The notes beneath the pieces are model-generated. The model worked only from the letters and a program-made list of their open reading frames with translations, was not told the DNA's origin and made no database searches. Source: Zygnema cylindricum (Eukaryota; Streptophyta; Zygnematophyceae; Zygnematales; Zygnemataceae). From it: a stretch of DNA of 42,541 nt. The number at the start of each line of letters is the position of its first letter. Positions within the stretch are counted from its first letter, which is position 1. This document shows positions 21,776 to 32,121 of the stretch, piece after piece. The position numbers and the translations under genes are program-made. The DNA is taken from contig JBBHKE010003410.1 of NCBI GenBank assembly GCA_037447655.1, positions 285,511-328,051 of the forward strand. The letters are read 5' to 3'.

Positions 21776-22291
21776 GAAAAAGGTTTAACTTAGGATTGAG
21801 GGTAGGGTTGTGACAAAGAGTGGGGGAAATTTAATTTGCTCAGAATTTATTGTAAAATTTTGATTGAAAGACGTACAAAAAAAATCAGTTTAAGGCTGAA
21901 GTTAGCACAAGAGTTTCATTTCGAACAGGTTTAGACTGAAATCCAGAATAATGCTTTGGTTGACTTTTGGTTTGACCTTAGGGTTAGCTTTTGATTTCGA
22001 TTACAAAAGTCGAGGACGGAAGTTAGAATAGGAGATACACGTATTTCGCAGCAGAAAGCCCTCATATTCGAAGGAACAAGGTCTGGTTTGTTATTTGTAG
22101 CAGCAAAAAAGAATAAAAACGGAATCTTTAGCAAGAATATGGTGGAGCCTGTAAGGCCCATGAGCCTCCTGAGGCCCGTTTCGGTCTAACGACAACTTTT
22201 CGGTCATTTGACTTTTCGAAGTATAGTACATTACAGTACAGTATTGTATTGTACTGTACTGTACAGGTAAGTACAGTACAGTACAGTAAAC
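21776..22291. other. Upstream region without recognised gene
   Basis: Contains decayed GGTTAG words to about 21810 and a CAGTACAGTA repeat at 22222-22290. No coding region is recognised; the minus-strand frame 21931-22161 lacks family features. Confidence 0.55.
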
Positions 22292-22960
22292 TACACCTTG
22301 AATCGTTATTAGCGTTATGAACGCTATATCGGCACCCCCAATTTTTTAGGGATTTACCTGAAGAGAATTAATAACACTAATTTTTTTTTTACAATAATTA
22401 AGGTTCTGGTGAATTAACGTTAATAACTCTAATTTATGATTTTATTGAATAGTGTGGTGTACGGACATATCAGTCCGTACAAAACGGTACTTTACTAAGT
22501 AGAAAAGTATGAAACATGGATTAAAATAATCACAATCGCACGTAAAACTGCGCTCAGAGTGAAAGGGAGAATGACATCGTACCTATTTTAGCGCAGAGAT
22601 ATCGATCGCGTATTAATTATACTGAAGGAAACCCAAATTAGAGTTATGAATAAATTAGAGTAAAAGGACGCGACGGTGTACGATTTGTCATATTTTGTAC
22701 TTTTGCCTATTTTACCGTGAAGATCTTGATGGCAGATCCATTGTTCCCAAATCAGCATTATGGATCAGTTAGGGTGAAGTTCCATTAGACGAAAAGTGAG
22801 GCTGTTTACAGAAATTTGGACCTCTCCGTACTATGCCGTACCTCTTATTTTGTTTTTATACGGAAAACAACATTACAGAGAATCTTGCCAATATTCTCCA
22901 AAAGTTTGGGAGTTAACAATGACCGTTGGATATTTTTTCGCGAAGCATTCGCTTCGAAAG

Positions 22961-23010
22961 TTTCTGTAATTGGTGATGTACCTCGCGAGGTACATCACCA
23001 ATTACAGAAA
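22961..23010. repeat. Perfect 50-bp palindrome without spacer
   Basis: 25-bp arms meet at CCTCG|CGAGG. The left arm starts TTTCTGTAATTGGTGATG and the right arm ends CATCACCAATTACAGAAA. The flanking pair (G at 22960, A at 23011) does not match, so the symmetry is exactly 50 bp. Confidence 0.97.
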
Positions 23011-23194
23011 AATTTGAGCCGCGACACGTTGGATAATGAGCATACGTGTCAATATGGCAACCAACGGAAATCAAAAAATTTCGCACACGATATACGCATT
23101 CAGAAATCCAACAGAAAATACAAACGAAATCTCGTAATGCACTTTTGTCACGCTATTTTTGTTAGCTCCCAGTCGTCACACTATTTCCAGCAGC

Positions 23195-23497
23195 GCTCAT
23201 TCGTCACGTGTAGAAACAATTTGTGACGCGTAAAAACATGAACCTTAAATAAATGACGTGGTGTCTGACAATGCGTCTGCAATGAGGACAAAAGTTGTGT
23301 TAAACGATGACCTGGTACGCACGTACATGGTACGCAAATGAAGATTTTTGGTCGGTGTGAAAATCATTGACGATTTTCAATAACAAATCTGTAGTGACGT
23401 GGCACCACACTTCTGCTAACACGTGGATTACAAACTCTGCGCAATGGAACTTCGTTCAAATTGTAGCATTCTGTAATGTTGGCCGTACAATTACAGA
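23195..23497. repeat. Direct repeat D, copy 1 (about 303 bp)
   Basis: From GCTCATTCGTCACGTG to GGCCGTACAATTACAGA. It is nearly the same as 24186-24486, differing by scattered substitutions and tiny indels. The two copies are separated by about 690 bp. No TG..CA ends, so LTR status is unproven. Confidence 0.9.
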
Positions 23498-24128
23498 CGA
23501 TCTGTACGCTAAATAAGGTGTCGATATTGTAAACGAAATCGACACACTGCCGATTACAGTTATCAAAATCTGGATAGATACTGCCGTACCTCTGCTCCTT
23601 TGCTAAATGCCTACATCCCTTGCATCCCTGACATGTCAGTAAAATTCAAAGTTTTCGGATATCCACTTGTCAGCCATGTGTATAAATAACCCAATCACAA
23701 CCCAGGAACTGTTTGCAAAAATATGGAACTCAAGACAATATGTAGAATCCACTCACATATGGTTTCTCCGCCAATAGGGCTGATTACAATAGGGCTGACA
23801 ATAGGGCATCTCCTAATTTCAGAATTTCCAAAAGGCTTTAGAGTACATTGCCGTACTAAATAGTACAATTTCTACGAGCCTATACATAAAACTGTACTAT
23901 GAATATGCACCTGAAACTTTTCAGCAGATCCGACAAAATTTAGTCCTAGCCTTATGTTCTCAAGCAAACGTGTTATGTCACGATTGACACCATAACAACT
24001 TGGCCTTTCCAGTTTCTACTATATTAAATTATTAACCTTTTTTATACATCGCTTGCGCTTCCCCCGAAGCACTCGTCACTTCTCACTCATTAAACTGCAC
24101 GCTCTTTCCTCATCCCTCTCCCTATCCA

Positions 24129-24133
24129 CTCTC

Positions 24134-24165
<32 letters not shown>

Positions 24166-24175
24166 CCCCTCTCTT
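24129..24175. repeat. (CT)n microsatellite
   Basis: CT tract placed directly before copy 2 of the direct repeat. Confidence 0.95.
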
Positions 24176-24185
24176 CACAGGCATG

Positions 24186-24486
24186 GCTCATTCGTCACGT
24201 GTAGAAACAATTTGTCACGCGTAAAAACAGGAACCTTAAATAAATGACGTGGTGTCTGACAAGGCGTCTGCAATGAGGACAAAAATTGTGTTAAACGATG
24301 ACCTGGTTCGCACGTACATGGTACTCAAATGAAGATTATTGGTCGGTGTGAAAAACATTAACGATTTTCAATATCAAATCAGTAGTGACGTGGCAACACA
24401 CTTCTGCTAACACGTGGATTACAGACTCCGCAATGGAACTTCGTTCAAATTGTAGCATTCTGTAACGTTGGCCGTACAATTACAGA
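24186..24486. repeat. Direct repeat D, copy 2 (about 301 bp)
   Basis: Second copy of 23195-23497 in the same orientation. The two could be termini of a miniature retroelement or a simple segmental duplication. Confidence 0.9.
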
Positions 24487-24539
24487 ATGTCCTAATGGAA
24501 CTTTTGCTAATCGCAGAGACGATTTTTGCTGCGCGCAGG

Positions 24540-25159
24540 TACACCGCGAATCGTAATTAGAGTAATGAAAAAATTAGGGTAAAAAAACCAGAAAAAACAA
24601 TTAGAGTAATGAACTCTAATTTATGTGATATAACTTTTTCACAGAGGAAGTTTACTCTAATTTATTTAAGTACTCTATATTAGGTTATGTCGGCAATAAA
24701 TTTCCGCGCTGAAATTATAAACACTAAATTGCGTAGATGTACAGAATCTGTCAGTCCGTATAGTTTTGACGTCATTATGACGTTAGTATTATTTGTCGCG
24801 CTGAATGTCAGCTGATGTTCACACTGACGACGATGCTGTCGACGGACGAGAGTTATGCGAATGGCTTGTTTTCGATGTGATTGATTTTTCGTTTAGTGCG
24901 ATTTCACGTGCGAGCGCGATTGTATTAAATCATTATTTGTACTTTTTTACTTAAAAAAGTACAATTTTGCACGGTCGAACGTCGTCCGTACTCCACACTA
25001 TTTAAAACAAACCTATATTACAATTTTGTTACGCTAATTAAACTTACCTAAATTAGAATAATGAAAAAATTAGAATCATTTACTCTATTTGATGTAATAG
25101 AGTCGAAATTTCGAGCGACCGAATTAGAGTAATTTACTCTAATTACGATTCGCGGTGTA
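24540..25159. mobile_element. MITE M1 (TA target, 620 bp)
   Basis: The left end TACACCGCGAATCGTAATTA is an exact inverted match to the right end, and the identity continues about six more bases (GAGTAA). Inside are TTACTCTAATT-type words at both ends and no coding region. The uninterrupted right arm of the surrounding palindrome (near 26418-26432) shows the empty site, with a single TA. Confidence 0.9.
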
Positions 25160-25397
25160 GTTGACAGAAATTGTACATCTGAAGTACAATTTCGTACAGG
25201 CTACGTACCTTTAATTTCAGATCTAACGGTCAATCCGTCGAACAACTTTGACTGGCGGAATATTGTACCGGCGGTTAAACAAGTGTCGCACTTGCAAACG
25301 TCGACCGTCATAAAAAAAATAAAATTCACACGACCGGCGCAGGTTTACTGTAACCAAACTGCGGCAGCCACATATAAATAAAATGGCTGCGCGCAGG

Positions 25398-25939
25398 TAC
25401 ACCGCGCATCGTTATTAGTGTCAACGACACTAATTTGGGTTCTTAAAATTTTGATTTTTTTCCTCAAATAGGATACATGATTTTAATTTTTCCTTGACGT
25501 TAATTAAAGTACCGTACAAAATAGCGTAAAGGACGAATTACAATAATATCTAAATAGTGTGGTGTACGGTCGATGTCAGACCGTACATAAATGTACCTTT
25601 CAAGTGAAAATTTTACAAAAAATGAGTTAAATCAGACGCGCACGCATAGGATCGTGCGCTAAAAAAACGGGATTGTTCTGACACGTAAATTAGTCTTACA
25701 TGTACGGATATTTAAATTTCACGACGGCGTACGATTTTTAATATTTTGTACGGATACAGATATTAATGTATATAATCGTACAACGAATATTCCATTTTTG
25801 TTGTTCCCAAATTAGCATAAACGCCGAAATTAGAATACACCTTTTAAAAAAAAAACAAAAAAATCTTAATTAGCGTCAATGACGGTATATTTACTTCCAC
25901 ACTATTAAAACTTTGACACTAATAACGATCCGCGGTGTA
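25398..25939. mobile_element. MITE M2 (TA target, 542 bp)
   Basis: The left end reads TACACCGCGCATCGTTATTA; the right end, reverse-complemented, reads TACACCGCGGATCGTTATTA. It is inserted at the TA in GCGCGCAGGTAGTTTA. The right arm of the palindrome keeps the empty version near 26168-26188. No coding region. Confidence 0.88.
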
Positions 25940-26566
25940 GTTTACTGCAAAAATGAAATCAACTCGCGAACCGTTACATTGAACTTGGACACATATTAAA
26001 GGACGACGTACAACATGTGTAAACTCGCACGAAACCAAATAAACTTCGTACAAAATAAAAATGCGTACCCGACTACCCGCGTATAAATATCGATGAAACT
26101 AAAATGACACGTCGTCACGTCCACGGTGGACATGACAACGAGTTGATTTCAATTTTGCAGCTAACGAGAAGTGATAAACTACCTGCGCGCAACCATTTTA
26201 TTTATATGTAGCTGCCGCAGTTTGGTTGCACTAAACCTGCGACGGCCGTGTGAATTTTTATTTTTTTTATGACGGTCGACGTTTGCAAGCGCGACACTTT
26301 TTTAACTGCCGGTACAACAATCCGCCAGTCAAAGTTGTTCGACGGATTGACCGTCAGATTTGAAATTAAAGGTACGTAGATTGTATGAAATTGTACTTCA
26401 AATGTACAATTTCTGACAACTATCTGCGCGCAACAAAAATCGTCTCTGCGATTAGCAATTCCCTTTTTTTTCCGATATCTTTTAAAATCCAAATTAGCGT
26501 TAATAACGCTAATTGATTTTTAACACTAATAATTTCATAACGCTAATAACGATTCCAGGTGTACAG

Positions 26567-26594
26567 TACACTGTGAGTCGCTATTAGCGTTAAT
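26567..26594. mobile_element. Left end of another CACC..GAATCG-family element
   Basis: TACACTGTGAGTCGCTATTA begins 3 bp beyond the right end of E4 and is interrupted after AGCGTTAAT by the hAT-like element. The sequence beyond 27444 (GTGTTAATG) should be its continuation. No right end was identified. Confidence 0.6.
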
Positions 26595-27443
26595 TAGTGT
26601 TGGGTATCGAGGACCGTTTGCCGATATTCGATATATATCGAATTTCAGATATCCGATACTCGATATATCGCTTCAATATATCGAATTTCAAATTATCGCG
26701 ATATATCGCCAATATATTGCCAATATATCGTATCGTCAATATATCGAAGCTTTAAAAAAAAATAAAAAAATCCCATAAGTTTTCAAAGTCTCGTGACTTC
26801 GGACAAAGTGACTGTAAAATCTTTGCCGGTAAGAAATACGGTTTTTTCCTGAAAGTCAGCAAAGTGAAGGAGATCTCTGAGGTACATTGACGAGGTACAC
26901 TTGTGAAGTACACGTACGTCATACGCAGGTACGATTTTCCAGACGAAAAAGGTCGGTTTCCAAATATTCGATGATTTTTTAGATTTGTTAGCCAGCTTAC
27001 ATGGAACCACTCATATCAGAACACGTATGTAAAACATTTTGACAAAAGATACGCGATGTACCAGAGGCCTCTGTAATACATAAATTTTGCTGTCCGTACT
27101 ATTACAAAGACCTCCTCGCGTAACAATACCCCGAATAATTAATCATTACAATTTCAAAATTAGTACTTTTTGGTCGGTTACACTTTGCGGCGTCTACCTT
27201 TAAGTCACGGAACGAAAATCACGACGTACGTGGCATATTAGACAATTTGACTTTTTCGCTAAAAAAACATATTATATAAAAAAATAAAAATAAATAAATT
27301 TAAAAAATACTATATATCGCGATATATATCACGATAATTTATGTTGGTCTCGGTACGATATATCGAGGATCCTGCTCGATCGATATTCGATATATCGAAT
27401 ATCGAGATTATCGCGATATGAATCTACCCAATACCCAACACTA
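26595..27443. mobile_element. hAT-like element 2, nested in a TIR element (849 bp)
   Basis: The ends are TAGTGTTGGGTATCG on the left and, as reverse complement of the right, TAGTGTTGGGTATTG. Flanks are GCGTTAAT and GTGTTAAT (7 of 8 match), an 8-bp duplication. Subterminal zones are full of CGATATATCG words, like those of the element at 7310. No transposase. Confidence 0.75.
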
Positions 27444-27719
27444 GTGTTAATGTTCTTTTCGTCTCTTAAAACATATTTTCTCCGTATACAACCGCGGGAT
27501 TGCTAGTCGGACGGTTGCGATTGAAAGGTAAGTTTCTCAGCTTCCAATTGGTCGTCTCAAATTGAAAATCGGACAATTTTGTATGGAGAAAGGATGTTTT
27601 ACGTGGCGTAAAAAAAAATTACCACTAACGGTGCAGCCCCATGTGGCTAAGTACAGGTTTTTTTATGTCGTTTTCCTTTAAAACTTAGCGCCGTACTGCT
27701 AAAGTTGGAAACGTACAAA

Positions 27720-28930
27720 GGAATCGAAAAATTGTAGTGTACAATATGGGTCATCCTCAAACTTAGGATGTATTAAAATTTGTCGTCTTGTGCTTTTTCA
27801 ACCCACTGTCACGTCATTTTCAAACTTATCATAAAACACATCAGCGATGTGTTTTAAATAAAAGAGAACTGTTTTCACAAATAGGAAAACGTATTCTCAC
27901 GTGTAAAAACATTTCATAATTTTTTGACGACGTAAAAAAGTACAAACTAGGTTTTTTACGAGTTCGCATGCACCTTATACGGTTTTTTTTTGAAGGGGTC
28001 TCGATGGTGTAGTGTCATTTCAAGTAAATGTGGAAAATCCGCGAAGGTGAAAAATCTGGGAAGTCATGGCGGTAGGACGTGAAAGGTTTAAGCAAAGGCA
28101 TGTTGTACAACCGCGGTTGCAAGACTGTACCTCTACGATGTCACGCAAAGAATTGCGACATGCCAAATCGTTTCAAAAATCACGATGTGTCTTGCAACCA
28201 TAGTTGTTCAAACCATATTTTACTTATGATTCAATCACGCGAATTATACGTAAGAAACGCATTGAAAAATTTGAAAAAATCGTTAAAATCGTTAATGATT
28301 TTATATCCGTGCTATTCTGTACCTGTAAAACGTTTTCTGTACGATCGTACAGAATTCAGTCTTACCGTGCGCATATGGTGCAACATTGCAACGTCTCTTT
28401 TCGTAAAAGTTTGTACATATTTCGGTAAAATTTCGTACATTTCCGTAAAATTTTGTGCATTTTCCGTAAAATTTACGTTCAGTTTACCCGACAAAATGTA
28501 CTGAAAAGTGCAACGTATCTTTTTGTCAAAGTCCGTACATTTCCCGTAAAACACCGTACATTTCCCGTAAAATATCGTACATTTCGTAAATCTTCCATTC
28601 AGTTTACCGAACAGAAAGTACTCGGCGGTTTTTAGCGATTTTTTAGAAAGCCGCGAACTATACGTAGATATCGCAAAAAATGAAAAAATCGCACAATTTG
28701 AACAACAACACTTGCGACGCTTCAAAAAGTTTCGAAAAATACGGTGTGGTAAGAAAGATTGAACTCGTTGACAACCGTCACGGGCATTGTTGACGTATAC
28801 AATCGTCACAAAGTTAGGTAATAATTTCAAGGAAACACATAGAGACACCTGAAATTCGGTCCGCCAAATCCGCGCAAAAAAACAAAGTAGAGTCTTTAAG
28901 CTATAAGTACATGGGGCCGTACCCTTATTT
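27720..28930. repeat. Dispersed repeat R1, copy B
   Basis: Collinear with 11740-12320 but longer, because a block at about 28240-28700 (repeat R3) is inserted. Shared blocks are listed under copy A. Frames 28079-28504 and 28312-28848 run through it without recognised domains. Confidence 0.6.
28360..28640. repeat. Repeat R3, rich in CGTACATTTCCGTAAAAT words
   Basis: Tandem-like variants of TCGTACATTTCCGTAAAA. The end CAGTTTACCGAACAGAAAGT is the inverted relative of ACTTTCTGTCTGGTAAACTG near 9207 inside E3. Confidence 0.6.
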
Positions 28931-29115
28931 GGTTGACAATCGTCAACGATCCGGAATGAAAATCACAATCGAGCGTCAACACGAAATTGCCGAAAATCTC
29001 GGAGTAAAAACAAACATGGCCATTCAACACGTGGATACTGACATGGTTGCGTCATACATTCAATAGGCGTCTCCTTCCAATATTTTTGTCGAGCGTAGAA
29101 CATCTATGTCAGTGA

Positions 29116-29190
29116 TACACCGCGAATCATTATTACCATTAATGCAATTCGGCGCCCTCAAATTTTGACCCTCGAACCTAAAATTCAACG
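29116..29190. mobile_element. Truncated left end of a CACC..GAATCG-family element
   Basis: TACACCGCGAATCATTATTA followed by CTCAAATTTTGACCCTCGAA, as in the copy at 8522. Similarity fades after 29190. Confidence 0.6.
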
Positions 29191-29429
29191 CCCGTTACAC
29201 AGGTATGGACAGTGTCATTTTTTATCATGCCCCTTTATCATGCCCATTACACGCGGATGGATTGTGTCCTGTTTATCAAAACGTCCTAGTACTATTGTAC
29301 TATTCAAGTCGTCCGTACAAATTTTTGTAGATGCGACCCAAATCAATACAACGAAAATCGTACTTGTTAAAAAGGACGGCTAGTGTAACAAGGTTATAGA
29401 AAAGTGTACAATATTGTTAGAGGCGAGGC

Positions 29430-30300
29430 TCTTGTGGTTGCGGTTCCAGGGCAGCGCAGCTGCTACGCTTAAGTAGCGCAGCGGAGCAACGTAGCAACTT
29501 AGCAGCGTAGTATAACAACGCAGCGTAGCAGCATAGCAAAACTGCAGAGTGTAGATTGAACTGCATGAAAATCTGAGACCTCCATAAGTCACTCTGAGAC
29601 CTCCATAAGTCTTCAGAGTGGACAGCTTCCAAGAAGCCTCTAGGATAACCCTGACCCCTTTGTGTTTCAGCAAGAATTACTGCCACCCTCGCAAACAAAA
29701 ACTCTGACCACCTTCACCCCTGTGAAGGAAAGACTCCCCTGAGTCGATAGCAAAAAGAATATCTGAATTTGCTCCCCTGAGCAGTAAGTTATGGAGGGTC
29801 AAAGTTGACCTTTTGTCTAGAAGCTCTCTGGGAGAGAGGGTCATATCTACCAATTTTTTCTAAGTCCTATCTCTCTCACAAACTCTATCTACTGATATAC
29901 GGACCAATCATATTACTCCTCCGTACACTAAAGTACAGCTGCCGGTGTACTTTTTGTACGAATACTGTACGACATGTCTTAAATGTCGACAGGCGGTATA
30001 TCCAGATTCGCTCCCTTAATCCCCGGAGATGTCGCGATCCAATGTCTTTCTACCATGTGTCATCCGATGTGGCGATGACTACAAACCGCGGAAATCCTTT
30101 TCCGTGATCTCGGCATTCATTCCGGTCATCCGATTAAATGTTTATTTAATCGTAGCCGTAATAAATACCTGCGCGGTATTCGTTTCGCTATCGAAACAAA
30201 TGCGCAATACTTGTTCCTTGTTCGTACCTTAATCCGTACTTTTACATAACTGAATTTATGTATCCCGTACGCTGGTGTAGTTAAATGAATTATCCAACGT
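29430..30300 (-). mobile_element. Partial copia LTR and leader, same family as the element at 37230-40600
   Basis: Shares with 39940-40580, in the same orientation: GAAGCCTCTA.GATAA (candidate primer-binding region), CTCTGACCA, GACTCCCCTGAG, GCAAAAAGA, TTGCTCCCCTGAGCA, GTTATGG, and the GTACTTCTTGTACG / GTACTTTTTGTACG region. Further along the minus strand the leader carries two copies of TATGGAGGTCTCAGA (29560-29610). It then breaks off in a GCAGC-rich repeat at 29450-29545. No gag follows. Confidence 0.6.
29450..29545. repeat. GCAGC/GTAGC low-complexity repeat
   Basis: Irregular GCAGCGTAGCAAC-type units. Similar GCAGC-rich repeats occur at 36760-36930 and 37150-37222, each time next to sequence of the same copia family or its truncation point. 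Confidence 0.8.
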
Positions 30301-30346
30301 AATTGTATTTAAATAATTATCAAACCCTATACTATGTATCGTTGGA

Positions 30347-30429
30347 TCTAGACTTAACAGTTAGAGCTACCAGTTGCCGGCTATCTATCATTCCGTAGGT
30401 ACCAGGATCAAATCCTGGTTTTGACACCA
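30347..30429 (+). other. tRNA-like sequence (degenerate), possible SINE head or tRNA relic
   Basis: AGTTAGAGC near 30359 resembles a D-arm/A-box. CCAGG-ATCAAAT-CCTGG at 30402-30418 is a perfect five-pair T-arm with a seven-base loop and B-box-like GGATCAAATCC. It is followed by TTTTGACACCA, ending in CCA. No 5' strand pairs with TTTTGAC and no clean anticodon arm is seen, so it is not a functional tRNA gene. A GATCAAATCC word also occurs near 40646, beyond the other LTR of this region. Confidence 0.4.
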
Positions 30430-30775
30430 ATCCTTTTAGTAAATAAACCGGTAAATAAACTAACCTATTTCTCGTAAATATCTGGATAGCCTAGGCAGCC
30501 ATGGCTTCATCTTCCACTCCAACTTCCTAGTGACAACGAGAAGTGTGTGTAGAAACTAATGGTTTTAAAGTATTTTCTAGGTCATAATAGAAATAAAGAA
30601 GCCGAGGCAGTCTACCTCTAACTTCTCTCTCCAACTCTCAAACTTGTCGCAGTCACTGAGAAATTGGAGAGGAAGCTAGAGCCATGGCTACCTAGGCTAT
30701 CCTGAGGTTTAAAGTAGCAAAAGATTGCAAGAAAAACAGGTTAATAACAAGGTAACAAATCTATCTCATCAAGAT

Positions 30776-32091
30776 GAACCTCAAACTTATGGAGAGGCGA
30801 TGACTTGTCCAGAAAGGAATTGGTAGAAGACAACCATCAATGAGGAGATAGCCTGAATTATGGCAGTCGATATTTGGGAGTTGGTGGACTGTCCACCTAA
30901 CCAAAAACTAATCGGTTATAAGTTGGTTTTCAAATTAAAACTGAACCTGGATAACACCATTGAGCGTTACAAAGCCCGATAGGATTTACACAAAAAGAAG
31001 GAATCGACTACGAGGAAACCTTTGCCCCGGTCGTCAGATTTCCCTCTGTTCGCATACTTTTCAGTCTGGCAACAGCGCAAGACATAGAGGTGCACCAGAT
31101 GGACATCAAGACAACCTTTTTGGATGGAGAATTGGAAGAGGAGATCTTCATGCGGCAACCCGAAGGATTTGTGGAGGAAGGAGAGGAAAGTAAGGTATGC
31201 CGGCTGATTAAATCTCTTTATGGTTTGAAACACGTCCCTCGACAAGGGAATAAGAAGCTTCATGAGTTTTTTATCGGTCTGGAATATATCAAGATCAGCT
31301 CAGATCACTCAATCTATGTTTTTGAAGATGAGGAAGGTATTGTATTTATTGCAATTTATGTTGATGATTTGCTTGTTTTAAGTAAATCAATTGAAAAAAT
31401 TAATAAACTGAAAACCGATCTTAAGGGGAGATTTGAAATAAAGGATATGGCGAAAGCAAAATATATTTTGGGAATTCCTGTAGAAAGAGACCGAGAAAGG
31501 AAGATTATAAGATTGACTCAAAAGAAAGCAATAGGGAACATGCTGGAAAAATTTCAGATGGATAAAGCTAATAGTTGTACAACTCCTATGGAGTTAAAGA
31601 AGGGAAGTGAGGGGAGTGAGGAAGAAGGAGTCATAGTCTTAGACAAGGAATTAAGTTTTAAAGAACAGAAGTTCATACAGACTATTCCTTACAGGCAAGT
31701 AGTGGGAAGCCTAATCTATTTTATAAATTGTACCCGGTCGGATTTAGCTGCAGTTGTAAGAGTGTTGAGTAAAAGTTTAAATGCTCCCACTAATAAGGAT
31801 TGCGAGGTAGCTAAGAGAGTTCTTAGATATTTGATAAGAACTAGGGATCTATGGTTGCATTTCAATGGGGAGAATACTGACATCACTACTTGGAGTGATG
31901 CTAGTTATGGTGATGCTCTGATGAGGAGATGTACTTCTGGATATGTATTATATGTGGGTGATGGGGCTTGCAGTTGGAGTAGCAAACATCAAAAGGTTAT
32001 TGCTCAGTCCACCATGGAGGCTGAGTATATGGCCTCTTGCTCTGCTGTAAAAGAATTGATGTGGGTCAAGTCTTTACTCGGTGAATGGTGA
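30776..32091 (+). pseudogene. Ty1/copia pol fragment: reverse transcriptase and RNase H, truncated
   Basis: From 30776 the translated pieces WELVDCPP, IGYKLVFK and ERYKAR are copia RT motifs but are broken by stops and a small deletion near 30980. The frame 31090-32091 is open: MDIKTTFLDGELEEEIFM, SLYGLKHVPRQ, the catalytic IYVDDLLV (YVDD at 31357-31368), PYRQVVGSLIY, then RNase H with WSDASYGD and STMEAEYMA. The frame stops at LLGEW, short of the usual C-terminal end, and unrelated sequence follows 30 bp later. No LTR is seen on the right. Gag and integrase are absent. It is a relic unable to move alone. Confidence 0.9.
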
Positions 32092-32121
32092 AGCAAATGG
32101 TGTGAAAGTATCAGCTCGGTC

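Larger units (their letters stand above)
24514..26460. mobile_element. Fold-back palindrome interrupted by two MITEs
   Basis: Left arm pieces: 24514-24541 (TGCTAATCGCAGAGACGATT onward), 25160-25397, and 25940-25967. Right arm: about 26138-26460, the reverse complement in the same order. Examples are CTGCAAAAATGAAATCAACT near 25946 against CGAGTTGATTTCAATTTTGC near 26138, and GACTGGCGGAATATTGTACC against its complement near 26320. MITEs M1 and M2 interrupt only the left arm. No coding sequence. Long imperfect arms around a short centre fit a fold-back element. Confidence 0.8.
22292..26563. mobile_element. TIR element E4, split by a 3.7-kb block of nested insertions
   Basis: The left end reads TACACCTTGAATCGTTATTA. 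The right end (26540-26563), reverse-complemented, reads TACACCTGGAATCGTTATTA. 22292-22770 is collinear with E3 (8862-9100 and 9870-10070), and the last 100 bp matches the end of E3 (10100-10185). The extra 22770-26465 is absent from E3 and consists of other repeats, so it is a nested block. Confidence 0.7.

Noticed and set aside
23195-24486. Confident LTR-retrotransposon call for the 300-bp direct repeats
   Set aside because: No TG..CA ends, primer-binding site or target duplication could be seen, so only a direct repeat is claimed.
30347-30429. Functional tRNA gene
   Set aside because: No acceptor stem and no clear anticodon arm. Only a T-arm, an A-box-like word and CCA are seen.
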